Positions 24,862-36,300 of a stretch of DNA of 64,000 bases are shown here, piece by piece. Source of the stretch: Tubulanus polymorphus. Taxonomy: Eukaryota > Nemertea > Palaeonemertea > Tubulaniformes > Tubulanidae. Numbering within the stretch: position 1 is the stretch's first letter; each line of letters begins with the position of its first letter. The translations under genes and the position numbers were made by a program. The stretch covers positions 5,828,001 to 5,892,000 of the forward strand of contig NC_134026.1 of NCBI RefSeq assembly GCF_964204645.1, read 5' to 3'. The notes under the pieces are model-generated. The model saw only the letters and a program-made list of their open reading frames with translations. It searched no databases and had not been told where the DNA came from.

Positions 24862-24872
24862 GAAAATAAATG
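24862..24872 (+). terminator. polyadenylation signal of peptide gene 2
   Basis: AATAAA lies about 55 bases after the stop codon of the second small peptide gene. Confidence 0.45.
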
Positions 24873-26436
24873 ATAACAAAAAAGAAAAACGAAATATTTA
24901 CGGATTCCCACTGTCGAATAGCTGACCCGTGATATTTCGAAAAGTTTTTGTGAGTTTCACATTTAGAATGAAATGATTCGATATTTCAGGCAATTCTACG
25001 TTTGTTGTGTTATATGTTAGACAAGAGTATGCATTCTTGGCATACCCGTGGAATTAAACCGCATTAAGGTATCAGAGTCGGAAATATACAGCGAAATCTG
25101 GACCACAAACCTAATGGGAGAATAGAGAGGGAGAGAGAGAGGGTGAGAGAGGGTTGGAGAAGCCAGGTGTCTGCAGCGTGAACAGGTGAAAGGTATAGCA
25201 GACGAACTAAACATATACTGTATTTGTTTTGCTTCGCAGTAAGTTTAAACTTAACCAGTGATATTCGGTAGCAGTAACAGATTGCGTCAACTCATCAACG
25301 CGAAGAGAGTTTTTAATGAATGAAAATGCGATTCATTGCTCTAGCGCATGAATGAGGTTAACAGCTGTAATCAAGCTTAAAGCAAAACAACAAAAAACCA
25401 CTAATATATACGATTCTTTTCGAAACGACTGCATAATTTTCAACCAGAAATTTTTACGATCAACACGTTGAGAAATAGTTACTAGAATCACATTGTAGAT
25501 TGTAGATTTCGGATGATTAATGCCAAAAGCTACGTGTAAACATGGCCATGTTCGTGATAATGTTATTCCGACTACAAGCACGCGGAAATAAGTGTTTGAT
25601 ACACGCAAAAACTCCATTTGAATCTGTAAAGATCGGAAATTCTGTCGCTTTATAACACAAAAATCATCCGCGTGAAGATCAGAAACGACCCTGATCTGAT
25701 AACGGTTGACTGTCTGGGTTTAAGTTAAAAACCCATACCACATTGAATCTATCGTATGCCGGTGAATAAACTAGATGAATCTCGCCCAGGTCAAGTATGT
25801 CATAAAATCAGTTACGAGGTTTTATGCTTTCATGAAAAAAATGGGAGAACAGGAACAGGTCCCCTTGAAGTGCGGTTGTGATCAAAGTGATCTCTTCGTC
25901 GCTCTGCGATCCTGGTGCCCGACCGTAGTACATCGACACTGAGGTTATTCCCGTGCCATTTTATAAAACAACGGCCAATTTTTCTTTTAGATTTCTCTTG
26001 GAGGTGCCTGTAAATTGCGTTCCGTACTGTAGAAATTGTACTGAAATTTCAAAATTGTTCAGGCCCGGCCAGTGTTCTTGCTCATTTTCGGCACAGTACC
26101 CTTCAATGCGTTGTGCTCCTGTCAGGGTATATCCTAGCACCCAAGTTGGTTCGCGCGAAGTCATTGGCTAGCAGCACTCTAGACATTAGAATTTGACAAC
26201 AGACTGTAGTGGAAACTTTTAACACGACTAACGGCGTGGAAATCTCGGCGTTATTTACCTTACATTGTGTACTGCCATACACTGTGTATTGTAAGCGCAT
26301 AAACACTTATGGCTGTTTCACAACCTCCAGCGACTGTTGCCTAACTCCTAGCAACGAGTAAACAATATCTGCGGCAGCAGCTGAGAAATTGCAGTTTTAA
26401 CCCGTTTTATCACTGGGAATAATTTCGATAACAATA
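24873..26436. other. intergenic region between peptide gene 2 and WD40 gene
   Basis: I see no coding exon. A short GA-rich microsatellite lies at about 25124-25153. The last few hundred bases should hold the promoter and 5' UTR of the WD40 gene at 26437. Confidence 0.5.
25124..25153 (+). repeat. (GA)n-rich microsatellite
   Basis: An interrupted run of GA dinucleotides in intergenic DNA. Confidence 0.75.
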
Positions 26437-27723
26437 ATGGCTCATCCGGACAATAATATCGATCCGATAGCTGTGGAAATCACGAACGAAATGAACAGAG
26501 AAGCTATGAATGAACGAAGACGACTATTAAAATTGCAAAGAGAGTCAAAACGTCAACATCAACAGCAGCAGCAGAAGAATCAGGGTTCCTCAGAAGGAAA
26601 TGATGAAAATAAAGACACTTCTCTATCACAAGTGAAAATACGAGTCTACACAGGCCACAAAGACGGAATCAAAACGTGTCAGCTATGCTTCAACGATCAG
26701 AGAATCTTTACGTCATCTTTCGATAAATCTGTAAAGTTGTGGGACTTCCATACGGGAAGCATTATTCGATCGTACGAAGGAGGACACGATATGTACATCA
26801 ACGCGGCTCATATGAATCCGGGAAATGATCGCTTCGTCACGGCTGGCTGGGATAAAGTATTACATCTGTGGGACGTTGAGACGGGCAATATTTTATGGTC
26901 GGACGAACACAACGGAATCGTTACGTCGTGTAAATTTTCCAACGACGGAAAATACGTCGTTTCCGCTTCGGATTTGGATTATAAAGTAAAGATGTTCGAC
27001 ACGAGGCTCGGCGCGGAACCGATTCACGAGATTAAGAATCTACATCTGAGTTCGGTAACGAGCTGCGGATTCAGCCCGAAAGACGATCGAATAGTCACAT
27101 CCTCGATGGACAAGACGACCAAATTCTGGGACATCAGGTCCTGTCAGAACACGATATCGTTACAAGGACACGATAACGTCATCAGCGATTGGAGTTTGCG
27201 GCAGGACGAACGAAGCCTCGCGACGGCGTCCTGGGATAAAAAGATACAAGTTTGGGATATATCGACGGGAATGTACCGATCCGAAGGGCCGGTTACTTTG
27301 AAGAAAGGGCACGAAGGGTGCGTGAGTTGTTGCGAATTTAGCTCCGATGGAATGCTTCTTGTGTCAGCTTCTTACGACCAGAGCGTCGTCGTTTGGGATA
27401 TGGAAAATAATATGATGAAATTGAAACTGCAAGGACACACCGACTGGGTCGAGGACGTATGTCTGAGCAGGGATCAAAAATGGATCGTCACTTGCTCGAA
27501 AGACCGGACGCTTCGTTTGTGGGATATTGAAAATACCGAGAGCTTACCGGTCGTTTTGGAAAATAAGAAAAGTATCGGTTTAAAGATCAGCACTTGTCAC
27601 GAATGTGGTAAACCGTTTTCGATGTCGCAAGCGGAGTCTGATCATATCACGCTGTGCGTTTTCTGTCGTCTAGAATTACGCCAAAAGAAGTCTAATCGAA
27701 AACCGAAACTGCCCATGAAATGA
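26437..27723 (+). CDS. seven-repeat WD40 protein with C-terminal Cys4 motif (WDR88-like)
   Basis: One uninterrupted frame encodes 428 residues, started at an ATG in the context ACAATAATGG. Residues 1-65 are a charged, Gln-rich helical lead. Seven WD40 repeats follow (about 70-378), most closed by a WD-type dipeptide (LWDF, LWDV, MFDT, FWDI, VWDI, VWDM, LWDI) and several opened by GH, so one full beta-propeller is expected. The C-terminus has a CxxC-x16-CxxC arrangement (cysteines 387, 390, 407, 410; TCHECGKPF ... LCVFCRLEL) that could bind zinc, then a Lys/Arg-rich end. A propeller with this kind of ending recalls vertebrate WDR88, but the orthology rests on general likeness and is tentative. 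The lack of introns contrasts with the split genes to its right. AATAAA is at 27972. Confidence 0.85.
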   Translation: MAHPDNNIDPIAVEITNEMNREAMNERRRLLKLQRESKRQHQQQQQKNQGSSEGNDENKDTSLSQVKIRVYTGHKDGIKTCQLCFNDQRIFTSSFDKSVKLWDFHTGSIIRSYEGGHDMYINAAHMNPGNDRFVTAGWDKVLHLWDVETGNILWSDEHNGIVTSCKFSNDGKYVVSASDLDYKVKMFDTRLGAEPIHEIKNLHLSSVTSCGFSPKDDRIVTSSMDKTTKFWDIRSCQNTISLQGHDNVISDWSLRQDERSLATASWDKKIQVWDISTGMYRSEGPVTLKKGHEGCVSCCEFSSDGMLLVSASYDQSVVVWDMENNMMKLKLQGHTDWVEDVCLSRDQKWIVTCSKDRTLRLWDIENTESLPVVLENKKSIGLKISTCHECGKPFSMSQAESDHITLCVFCRLELRQKKSNRKPKLPMK

Positions 27724-27971
27724 GAAAATAACTAACAGCATTTACTATAGCTTGGTCTAAATCGTTATTTTGGCTGCTGTCAATTCTTATTTTTATGTAA
27801 GGAGTAACTCTGTCGTGCTAAACCGATTACACTGGTAGTTTTGGTTGTTCGACGAAATGCATTGCACGAGCAACCACGCCATCTGCCATCGAAACAGATT
27901 TGAATATCACTGATCTGCGGCCTCGTGGATTTTTCGCGAAGCTATTCGCAGAAGCTCAAAATGTTTGTCAA

Positions 27972-27977
27972 AATAAA
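27972..27977 (+). terminator. polyadenylation signal of WD40 gene
   Basis: AATAAA about 250 bases after the WD40 stop codon; the likely 3' end of that transcript. Confidence 0.5.
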
Positions 27978-28102
27978 AACGAATCAGTTACATGGAATGT
28001 TTCATATTTAGCCTGCACATCGTACATTGTACGAACGATTTGCTTTTTAGTTTTTCCGGGCGGGTGATGTTTATTGTTTGACAGGATTCAATTTGGCCCT
28101 CG

Positions 28103-28767
28103 GGAACCTCGTTAATACGAATCTTTTGGGCAAAAGTGAAATCGTCGTATCAAAAAAGGTTGTTTCGTATTATCCAAATTTCGATTTGTGTTGCCACTTC
28201 TCCGGATTTCTCCGTAATTCCGGATTTAAAAAAAATCCAATTTCATTTCCGGATTTTCGCGAGAAGTCAAATAACCACAAAAGAAAACATCGCGAAAAAA
28301 ATTAAATCAATTCGGGATTCGACCCTAAACATCAAAACGTGACGGCTCCGTAGAGGGTTCGAAAAAGCCGTATTGTGCTGCCACGTAGTGGCAACAACCC
28401 TGCAGTACACGATTAAACCAAGATGACGCGACGATCGAAATCGATTGACGCTTCGTTTGTTTTTTGGCTCTCTGGTTTATGCATGAGGTGTATTTGACGG
28501 AACCAATCGCTATTTGAAAAAAAGATCTATAGGCGGTAATGAAAGTGAGGCCTATAACGCGTATTGCGCCAGAACGCATCTCCTGGACCTGGCGTTCTAA
28601 TTTCAAAAACTTTTTTGGGGGAGGGCCCCCTCCCAGACCCCCGACTTATTTTCCGGATTCTTAGCTTCACATAAGTGGCAACTCTGTTTGATACAAATAT
28701 CCTAGCTTAGACATGCTGGAAATCATCGTAATAGAAAGGCTTCGTCTTATCGTATTAACGAGGTTCA
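28103..28767. mobile_element. non-autonomous DNA element with terminal inverted repeats
   Basis: GAACCTCGTTAATACGA at the left (about 28104-28120) recurs exactly as its reverse complement at the right (about 28750-28766). Inner blocks are also inverted: GTTGCCACTTCTCCGGA near 28190 against TCCGGATTCTTAGC and AGTGGCAAC near 28656-28681. The roughly 660-bp unit has no transposase frame. A GC-rich palindromic stretch lies at about 28617-28643. The ends resemble the short TACAGTAGAACC-type elements found elsewhere in the window. Confidence 0.7.
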
Positions 28768-29268
28768 GCTGTGGGCTACTTCTAACGACATAGGTATGGA
28801 CTCGACCAGACCGTAACGTCCCGTAGTCAATCGAGCGAGAAACACGTGGATGCCTCGAAGCCCGCGTGAATTTTTTTGTTACGGTTTGTCGCAACTTTCG
28901 ATATTCATTTTTCGATTGCTACACGTGATCACAAATTTAATTCGTAATGAGTGACAAAGTTCTTCACGCACTCCTTGTAGTAGCGTGTGTGTACATACTT
29001 AACGAGCTGACCGAGGTCTCATGAATTACACGAGATTATACGTACTTCCAAAAACACTGCCCCGGCCCCGAATAGATTACCAGTTTATCTATGATATCAC
29101 GTCAACATTCAAAACATTTCTGGCATATAACTCAATGTATGTCCAGACACTGTATGGATCTCTTGTCAGTAATCGGTGACAATGAAGTTTGATCAGGTTC
29201 CCGATTCATAGTACATATATCAAAAGCTCCTTTCTGTGGAAATTGTTTTCATATTACGTTTGATCATT

Positions 29269-32200
29269 ATGCAGAGAACACACTTGTCGCTTAATCACCC
29301 TGAACACAGCGATTTTATAACCGACCAGGTATGTAGCAGTGCATTTAAGATTAGATTACAAAGAAAACTAATTTATAATCACTACAATATTTCGATCGGA
29401 TTAAGTTCCCGTCCCGATCAGTATTCTGATACAGTAGAACCCGCTTTATTCGGATCATTTGGGGCGAACAAAATTCATCCGGTTTACGGATAATCTCGAT
29501 TGAACATACTTTGTATACGGTAGGTTTTAGTATCCGGATTAGATAAAAATTTGGATTGAACTGGTCGGTGTCAAGAGGATTTGATTTTTGGCCTCAAGAA
29601 TCAAACATCATGCAAAGTTGACAGATTTCAAAGAACACTTTTTACCTCGCCTAAATACCATGAGATTAATAGTTACAGTACGTAGTTCACTTCAAGATTT
29701 CTAACTCTGTGTGAAACCAGAAACGGAATCCCTGAACAGAAATGTAAACGATCCCTGGCAAAGTACAATAAACGTTGTGTACGTCGAATCTTTTGGAACC
29801 AAGAAAAGTCCTCCGAACTGGAAAAAAAGTCCAACTTTGAATAAGTCGAATTTCGAACCTTTTTCCGAAAATAACGACCGGGACTACGATTTGAGAATTA
29901 ATTTCTGTAAACGGAAAAATCAAATCAACATCTAAAGAAATGATCTAAAATGTTTCGGGTTTATTTTTTTTTACATCACTAACCACAACTAAAATAACGA
30001 CTGTGACATGCATCGTCGATTTCAAGCCAGGAAAAACAGGGGGAAATTCAAACTGAAATGGGGTGAAAATACTCCTTTGACTTTCGTGGAGTGATTTTCA
30101 CTGTAGTACTACGAGATTACGATTTACATAATCCGACGTTGGAATATACATTTCTTCGAAAAAAGAGAAGGAAAAATCGGGACCGTCAATATTCATCCGA
30201 CAAGCGATTGCCTGACTTTCGCCGATCCGACTAAACGCAATAATTAGGTTTCCCTGTAATTTCTTTCAAAGGGTTTTGTTTTTCGATATGAACATTTGAT
30301 TAAATGTATCTATCTTTTTAGTGGGGTTTGCCGACAGTTGTTTACATAGGGTACAGATTTTTGACGGCTTCATTCACGTTGACGTGGATCGTTTTAAGTT
30401 TTATTTGGATTGAAGATGGTTGGAAACATAGCGAAAGGTGGTACCTTTATTTAGCCCATTGGTGTTTTCTTATGTTGACTTTGACGTGCACTTATCATCT
30501 TGTACTAGTAGTGTACCACAAGACAAAGGGAGGTTAGTACCAAGCACGATCTATCTTCATTCCCCCCATACCCTGGTGAAGCGAAAATGGCTACGATATG
30601 TCCCCTGTTGGTTTCCACTAACAAATGACTGTCTAATAAAAATGTTTTTTGAAAATGGCCTATAGAATTGGCTCGGAACGTCAAATGCTCATTAAGTTTT
30701 TCTTTATCAATGTGAGTTTTCACTTCAAATATATAAGTTTCTCTACGAGCCATCGCACTAACTGATATGATGATACTTTGGCGAGTCAGCAAAGTTCCCT
30801 TGACCGATCATTTGTCGCACAACACTACACGCAACGAGCAGTCTCTCATGGACACCAGCACTAAAACTTTCGAACGTAAATTACTAGTACTGAAAATGTA
30901 CTTAGTCAAAATAACTGATTGTACTAAAACATGGCTAATAGCCAATTACTTGTTCCTTGGTAGAACGGATTGATAAGTAAAGTCTGACTTAAGTCTGACT
31001 TGATGCATTATTATTTCGTCCTACAATTGTTCTTCATAAATAATCTTATCATATCAGGGCGGATCCAAAGGGAGGGTGCAGGGAGTGCGCACCAGTCCTA
31101 AAATGTCAAATTTCAATAGAAAGTGAGAAATATCAAAGCTGATACCTAAAAAAGTTTAAATTCATTGATTTCCAAAAATGTTCTCCAAGGAGCTTTCTTT
31201 TGAGGTGCCCTTTTAATTAAGCTATGACATGCCCTATGTTGGAATGCACCCCTTCCTGTGTATTTTGGGTTTTCCATTCTAGGTCGTCTGCGAAATCACT
31301 GGCATTACATCACACCACGACAACTAAAGATTCTATGGGTTTTCAGCAATATATCGAACGCCGGTGCGATAGGGGTAGTCGTCCTATACTGGCCACTTAC
31401 TTATCGAGGTAAAACATAAATCAAGTTTCCCCGCAAATATGCACGGCTGAACAAAGTCAAATATATATGATATGGATAAAGTGGGTTTTTTTTATCTCGA
31501 AATATAGGGAGTGTCTCCGTTATTTATTTGATTTGTAGATTTGACCTGATAGGGTAAAGTTTTAGCGAGTCCCAAATGAATCTTTTTAAAGGCAGCATGC
31601 TTTTCTTTTATCGAAGATCAATTATAACACTTTTTACTTCTTTTCATTATTTTGATATTCGAGGACCTCTGTAGCCCGTGAGAAAATTGTGTAACATCTT
31701 CAAAATACGATGGTCTGGCCAAGCAATAAACAAATATATTGATTGGAATTAACCCTAAGAGAAGCTCTTTACCGAAAGAACAAGATTTGATAGTTTGTAA
31801 AAAGGTTTAATTTTCTCCTTTACAGGTGGTGAGATAGATCCAGTTACGCTGGTGATACATTGTTTTAACGCTGTATACGTCATTATTGACTTGATGATCA
31901 TCGCTAACCCGGTGCGGTATCAACACGCCTATCAGCCGATGATATTCCATACGATATTCGTCATATTTTCCGTTATTTTTGACCGCTTTTCTGACATTCC
32001 ACCCGAAGAGAAAGATTTCCTTTACCGAAATTTCACCTGGGGCAACCAGGGAGCCGTAGCCGGATTCTCTTTACTGTTGGTGCTAGTTGTGTCACCCGTA
32101 TCTCATCTAGTCACATTCGCCGTGTTTAGAATACGTATGGCGATATATAAATGCAGTTTTGGGCGAGAGTCTCGCGCGGACAGCGATAGTATCATAATAC

Positions 32201-32448
32201 CGTGGTATCTACGTAAAAGGCGTCGTAAAACTACGAGCGGAAGCTCGGCTACAACTATTAAGACAAATAATAATGGCGTTGTTCAACAAATCAGTGACGA
32301 CAGTGAACTGCAAACGTCGAAAAATAGCGTCATGCAAAACCATTCGCCAAATCGTGAACTTAAGTCGGAAGCGTTGGAAATCGAGTCAATCTTGCCTGAA
32401 GATAACGAGCTAAATCAAAGTTACGGTTCTATATCGAGTGTGCTCTAA
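29269..32448 (+). CDS. Rolling stone-family multi-pass membrane protein
   Basis: Four exons join in phase: 29269-29328, 30322-30532, 31283-31408, 31826-32448, giving 339 residues. Exon 1 (MQRTHLSLNHPEHSDFITDQ) joined to WGLPTVVYIGYRF matches the usual start of Rolling stone-like proteins, where a short lead ends ...DF..SQW before the first membrane helix. Hydrophobic helices: two in exon 2 (VVYIGYRFLTASFTLTWIVL; YLAHWCFLMLTLTCTYHLVL), one in exon 3 (ILWVFSNISNAGAIGVVVLY), three in exon 4 (HCFNAVYVIIDLMII; MIFHTIFVIFSVIF; GFSLLLVLVVSPVSHLVTF). A polar tail of about 105 residues follows, rich in Ser, Asn and Lys. In flies the family is linked to myoblast fusion; most members are uncharacterised. 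A further upstream exon cannot be excluded. Introns hold repeats at about 29430-29530, 30645-30690 and 31054-31260. Confidence 0.82.
29430..29530. mobile_element. TACAGTAGAACC-type short element (copy in Rolling stone-like intron 1)
   Basis: It begins TACAGTAGAACCCGCTTTAT, matching the ends of copies at 37055, 50272, 50764 and 62727. The right end is less clear. The TA plus CAGTA start is typical of pogo/Tc1-mariner-derived non-autonomous elements. Confidence 0.55.
31054..31260. mobile_element. MITE-like GGGCGGATCC element (copy 2)
   Basis: It begins CAGGGCGGATCCAAAGGGAG and ends near GAATGCACCCCTTCC. It shares CTGATACCTAAAAAAGTTTA and GAGCTTTCTTTTGAGGTGCC with the copy at 11368-11630. It lies in intron 2 of the Rolling stone-like gene, ending about 22 bases before the next exon. 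Confidence 0.75.
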
Positions 32449-33392
32449 TTCTAATATCGATTGGGACGTACAACAAGTTCGCGGGCTTATGTCGTAAGGC
32501 AAATGCAGCCTGCTTGCAACAAGTTTATCGGTTGCAGCAGACCGCAAAATAAGGGGCCGTTTTTGATAACAGGCCAAGCCAGGCCATCGATTAGTCTCAT
32601 GATGTTTGCGAGTGTGAGGGGACAAGCGGTCTCAGAGATCAACGCGCTGCTTCACTACACCAAGGTGCTGCCTCTATGTTCAACGTTAGCGGATGTTTTA
32701 TACACTAACATGAATCGACTGTGGCAATCGAGCTGCTACCACCACTACTCCTAGCGAAATTTGTATCGAATCTAGTTACACTTTCATGTTTAATTGTGAA
32801 AAATCAGACATACGTTATTTGATATATAGAACAATCAACTTTTGAAATGTAAAATCAAGAGCCAATGTCCGTTGATTGCCAGAGTTGGTTCCTGTTAGTG
32901 TACGAAAATTCCGCTTACGATGAGCATCGCGGCAGCACCTCATGGTATAGTGGGGCAGCATCAGCGTTGCATATCGATCTTCCGTGGATTGAGCAATCAA
33001 ACATCGACTATTCCTTTAGATATCGATAAGAGCACAAACACAATCTTCACCCAATCGAACAGAGATAAAATGGATAAAACCAATTATGACGAGAACTACT
33101 CTACTTTATTAGTGCCACATATATTTCTTAACTTACAAATTCATCGAATGGCTCAAAAGATGGTGAAAATCATTGGTAGATACGCTTTATATCCATACAA
33201 AGAAATATTCCAATGATCTCCTATATAGAAATTGTACCACGCAACGGTTCACATAATTTTTTTCATCGTTATATCAAGTCACTATCTTCAAATATGTCCA
33301 CATTGTTCGTTTTAGCACGAGACTTTTTTTCTAAACAAACACGGCAGCATGCTGTATCCACCTTAGTGATTAATTTATTTCGATCGCGATTC
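32449..33392. other. intergenic region between Rolling stone-like gene and TUFM
   Basis: These two genes converge here. No coding exon is recognised. The region should hold the 3' UTR of the Rolling stone-like gene, for which no clear AATAAA was found nearby, and the 3' end of TUFM from the other strand. Confidence 0.5.
33374..33379 (-). terminator. polyadenylation signal of TUFM
   Basis: TTTATT on the plus strand is AATAAA on the minus strand, about 14 bases after the TUFM stop codon. Confidence 0.5.
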
Positions 33393-36300
33393 TCACTTCT
33401 TTTTCCCCGGCGCGTATTCGGCGTCTGGCAGAATTTTTGTTACGACGCCGTATCCCAATGTACCTTCACCCGATCGCATCGTAAATCTTTGACCGTCTTC
33501 GAGCGCCTGAAAGAGATACGACAAAGGCGCGATTCAGAATACTTCCAAAGGAACTGGATGATGACCGGAAAGTCATTTTAGTAAATCACTCTCATTCTAG
33601 GAAAAGTGGTTTTATATAGATAAGCCTAGAGTGATTTAAGCGAAAATCCAACTTAGGAAACAAATTCATTACATTGCAAACATAGAAAATGGTCCAAAAC
33701 ATTTTATCAGACTATGCAGATACCAGATTTTAAGCGAGCTTGACTATATGAAATAAATTTGAATTTTAATGTCAATGAATGATGGCGGATGGTGTAATTG
33801 CAAGACCTAAAGAATATTTTCCGAAGCTAATGTACTGATTATGGATCTAAATCCTGTCAAAAATAAAATGCCAGTACATAAAACAGAATGGTCTTGTATA
33901 AACTTACCATCTTTTTTTGTAAAGTGAATTCCACCGGGCTGTCCTCTCCGGGCATCAGCATTTCCTTTCCAGTAACTGTCAGTGCGGCGGGAACGTCCCA
34001 AGTTTTACTGAAAACTTGCGTTTGGAACCCGGTAAGGAAAGCCTTCTTTCGACCACCTTCATCACCACTTAGCATATAAACCTAGAACACAATGACATTA
34101 TTCATCTCATTTATGGACAAGTATCATCTAAAGGATTATCTCCAGTTCAAAATTCTACTGGACTATACCGATCTCACACTTGTCAAATTATGTCCAAGCT
34201 AAGCAATTACAACTTGAATTAAGTAATTTTCATCCTCGAATAGGTTTAAAATCAGAGTGATAATAATTCGGCCGAATGAATCTAATATAAGCATTTTACA
34301 ATTACTATCCTCCATAACATCGAATCCCAACAATAAAATTTTGGGGATGACATTTCTCAGGTGGTAGGACAAGTCTCACAAGACCCCCTGGATCCGCCCT
34401 TGTAAATAATGTGCAGATCCCAAACAGCTAGGTCTACTGTACATGCATGCCATTCCCCTCGTACAGCCAACTATTTCTGGATATCGGACAACAAATTCCC
34501 AAAGAAAACATTAACTATAACGCAACCATTGACATATCTGGAAACTACCTTAGCTTCAAAATTGTTGTGAAGTTTTGTTGATCCGGGTTTCGCGAGAACA
34601 TGTCCCCGCCTCAATTCGTGACGTTTTATACCACGAACGAGCGCCCCGAGTTGATCTCCGGCCTCGGCTCGGTCCAGTGTCTGATGGAACATTTCGACTC
34701 CCGTCACGGTCGTTTTCGAAATCTTATCGAAGCCCACAATTTCGCACTCGTCGCCCTTTTTGATAACGCCGCGTTCAAGTCGACCTGTGACCACAGTTCC
34801 GCGACCTGCAAGGTAAAAATTGCGGAACAATGAACAAAAATGCGCCAACGCCATCATCAGAGTTCAACAATTTTGCTGTGAATGCTCAGGGGCAGATACA
34901 GAGGCCAAATTTGATTAACTCGTCACATCCCAAGAGGGCACTTTGATGTCCAAAAATGCAATATCGGGTATACTCCCGCACTGAATTATGAACCAATTAT
35001 CTTCGTTGACAAAACTAAACAGGGCAAATTTGATGGACTTGTACGAATCTCGCAAGTCCCCCCGGGACATACCCCTGATGTTAATTCATAAACATCAATT
35101 GAGCCTTGTTGAAATCATAATTTCCAATGTGGCCATAGAAATAATCTGCACAATTATCAAATAGACATTTATTTGATTTCTTGATGACTTGATCTAACTT
35201 AGTCGTCCTTCTCTTTTGGTAGCTACGTTAACTGCTTTTCTTATCTATACGCACCTCAACTGCTTAATCATTTTCAGTATATTTAATAACCTACACTAAG
35301 TCTTAGTGTAGACGAGAAACGTCACATCAAATAAATATCTATTTCATCATTGAGGGTTTTCATTTCTTTCAACGCAGCTTATTACAAGCAATGGCTAGAA
35401 TTAGGTCCAAACTGGATCACTGGAATCTGCTTTGTATTAAACACTCGTCTATAAGATGCAATTTGAAATTAAGACATTTTTTTTATGACCGGTACCTGGT
35501 ATTGAGAATACTTGTTCAATAGGGAAATAGAAAGGTCGATCGAGGTCTCGTTCAGGTGTCGGTATGTATGAATCCACTTCTTTCAGCAGATCATGAATTC
35601 TGTTTTCTCCCATTTCTGCAGATTTTCCCTGCAAGAAAGTTCGAAATGATGGATATTTCATTAGATTCCGAATGGATCATTTAACCTTAGTTTACACACT
35701 CGAAACAGCAAAACTTGGGAGTATTTGCATTAAAAACCATATTCTATGTACAATCAATTTGGACTGCGGACTGAATGTTGAGGTAAGATCAAAATCTGGA
35801 TTACAGCAGTCAGGTTTTTACTGCAGCCTACAGGAGCTGAAATAAAAAATAAGTACCTCTAAGGCGTTCAATGCAGAGCCGATAATGATTGGAGTTTCTT
35901 GACCGTTGAAACCGAATTCAGTCAGAAGATCTCGAACTTCCATTTCAACCTGTTAGAAAATTGTTTCAAAGATAAGACATTTTTCATTGAAGATTTACAC
36001 AATGATTACGTAACAAACAACTTACCAATTCTAACGTTTCTTCATCCGACGCATCTGCTTTATTTATAAACACAACAATGTTCTTTATTCCAATCTGTAA
36101 TCAAGAGTTTTAGAGAAAACTTTTACCAAAAAAAAAAAGAATTAACAACAGAAACTTACACGTACATGGAAATGTAAGGAAAGGTAGAATTTGTCTACAT
36201 TTCAATCATTTGACAATCAACACAAAATTATGAGCTTTTAACCGAATTGATTGGCTAACTCATTCAGTTTTTCATACTAACCTGTTTCGCCAATAGCAAA

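Noticed and set aside
33213-33581. 122-codon plus-strand frame over the TUFM 3' end
   Set aside because: The minus strand here encodes the last TUFM exon with a matching phase, a clear acceptor and conserved residues, so the plus frame is a shadow.
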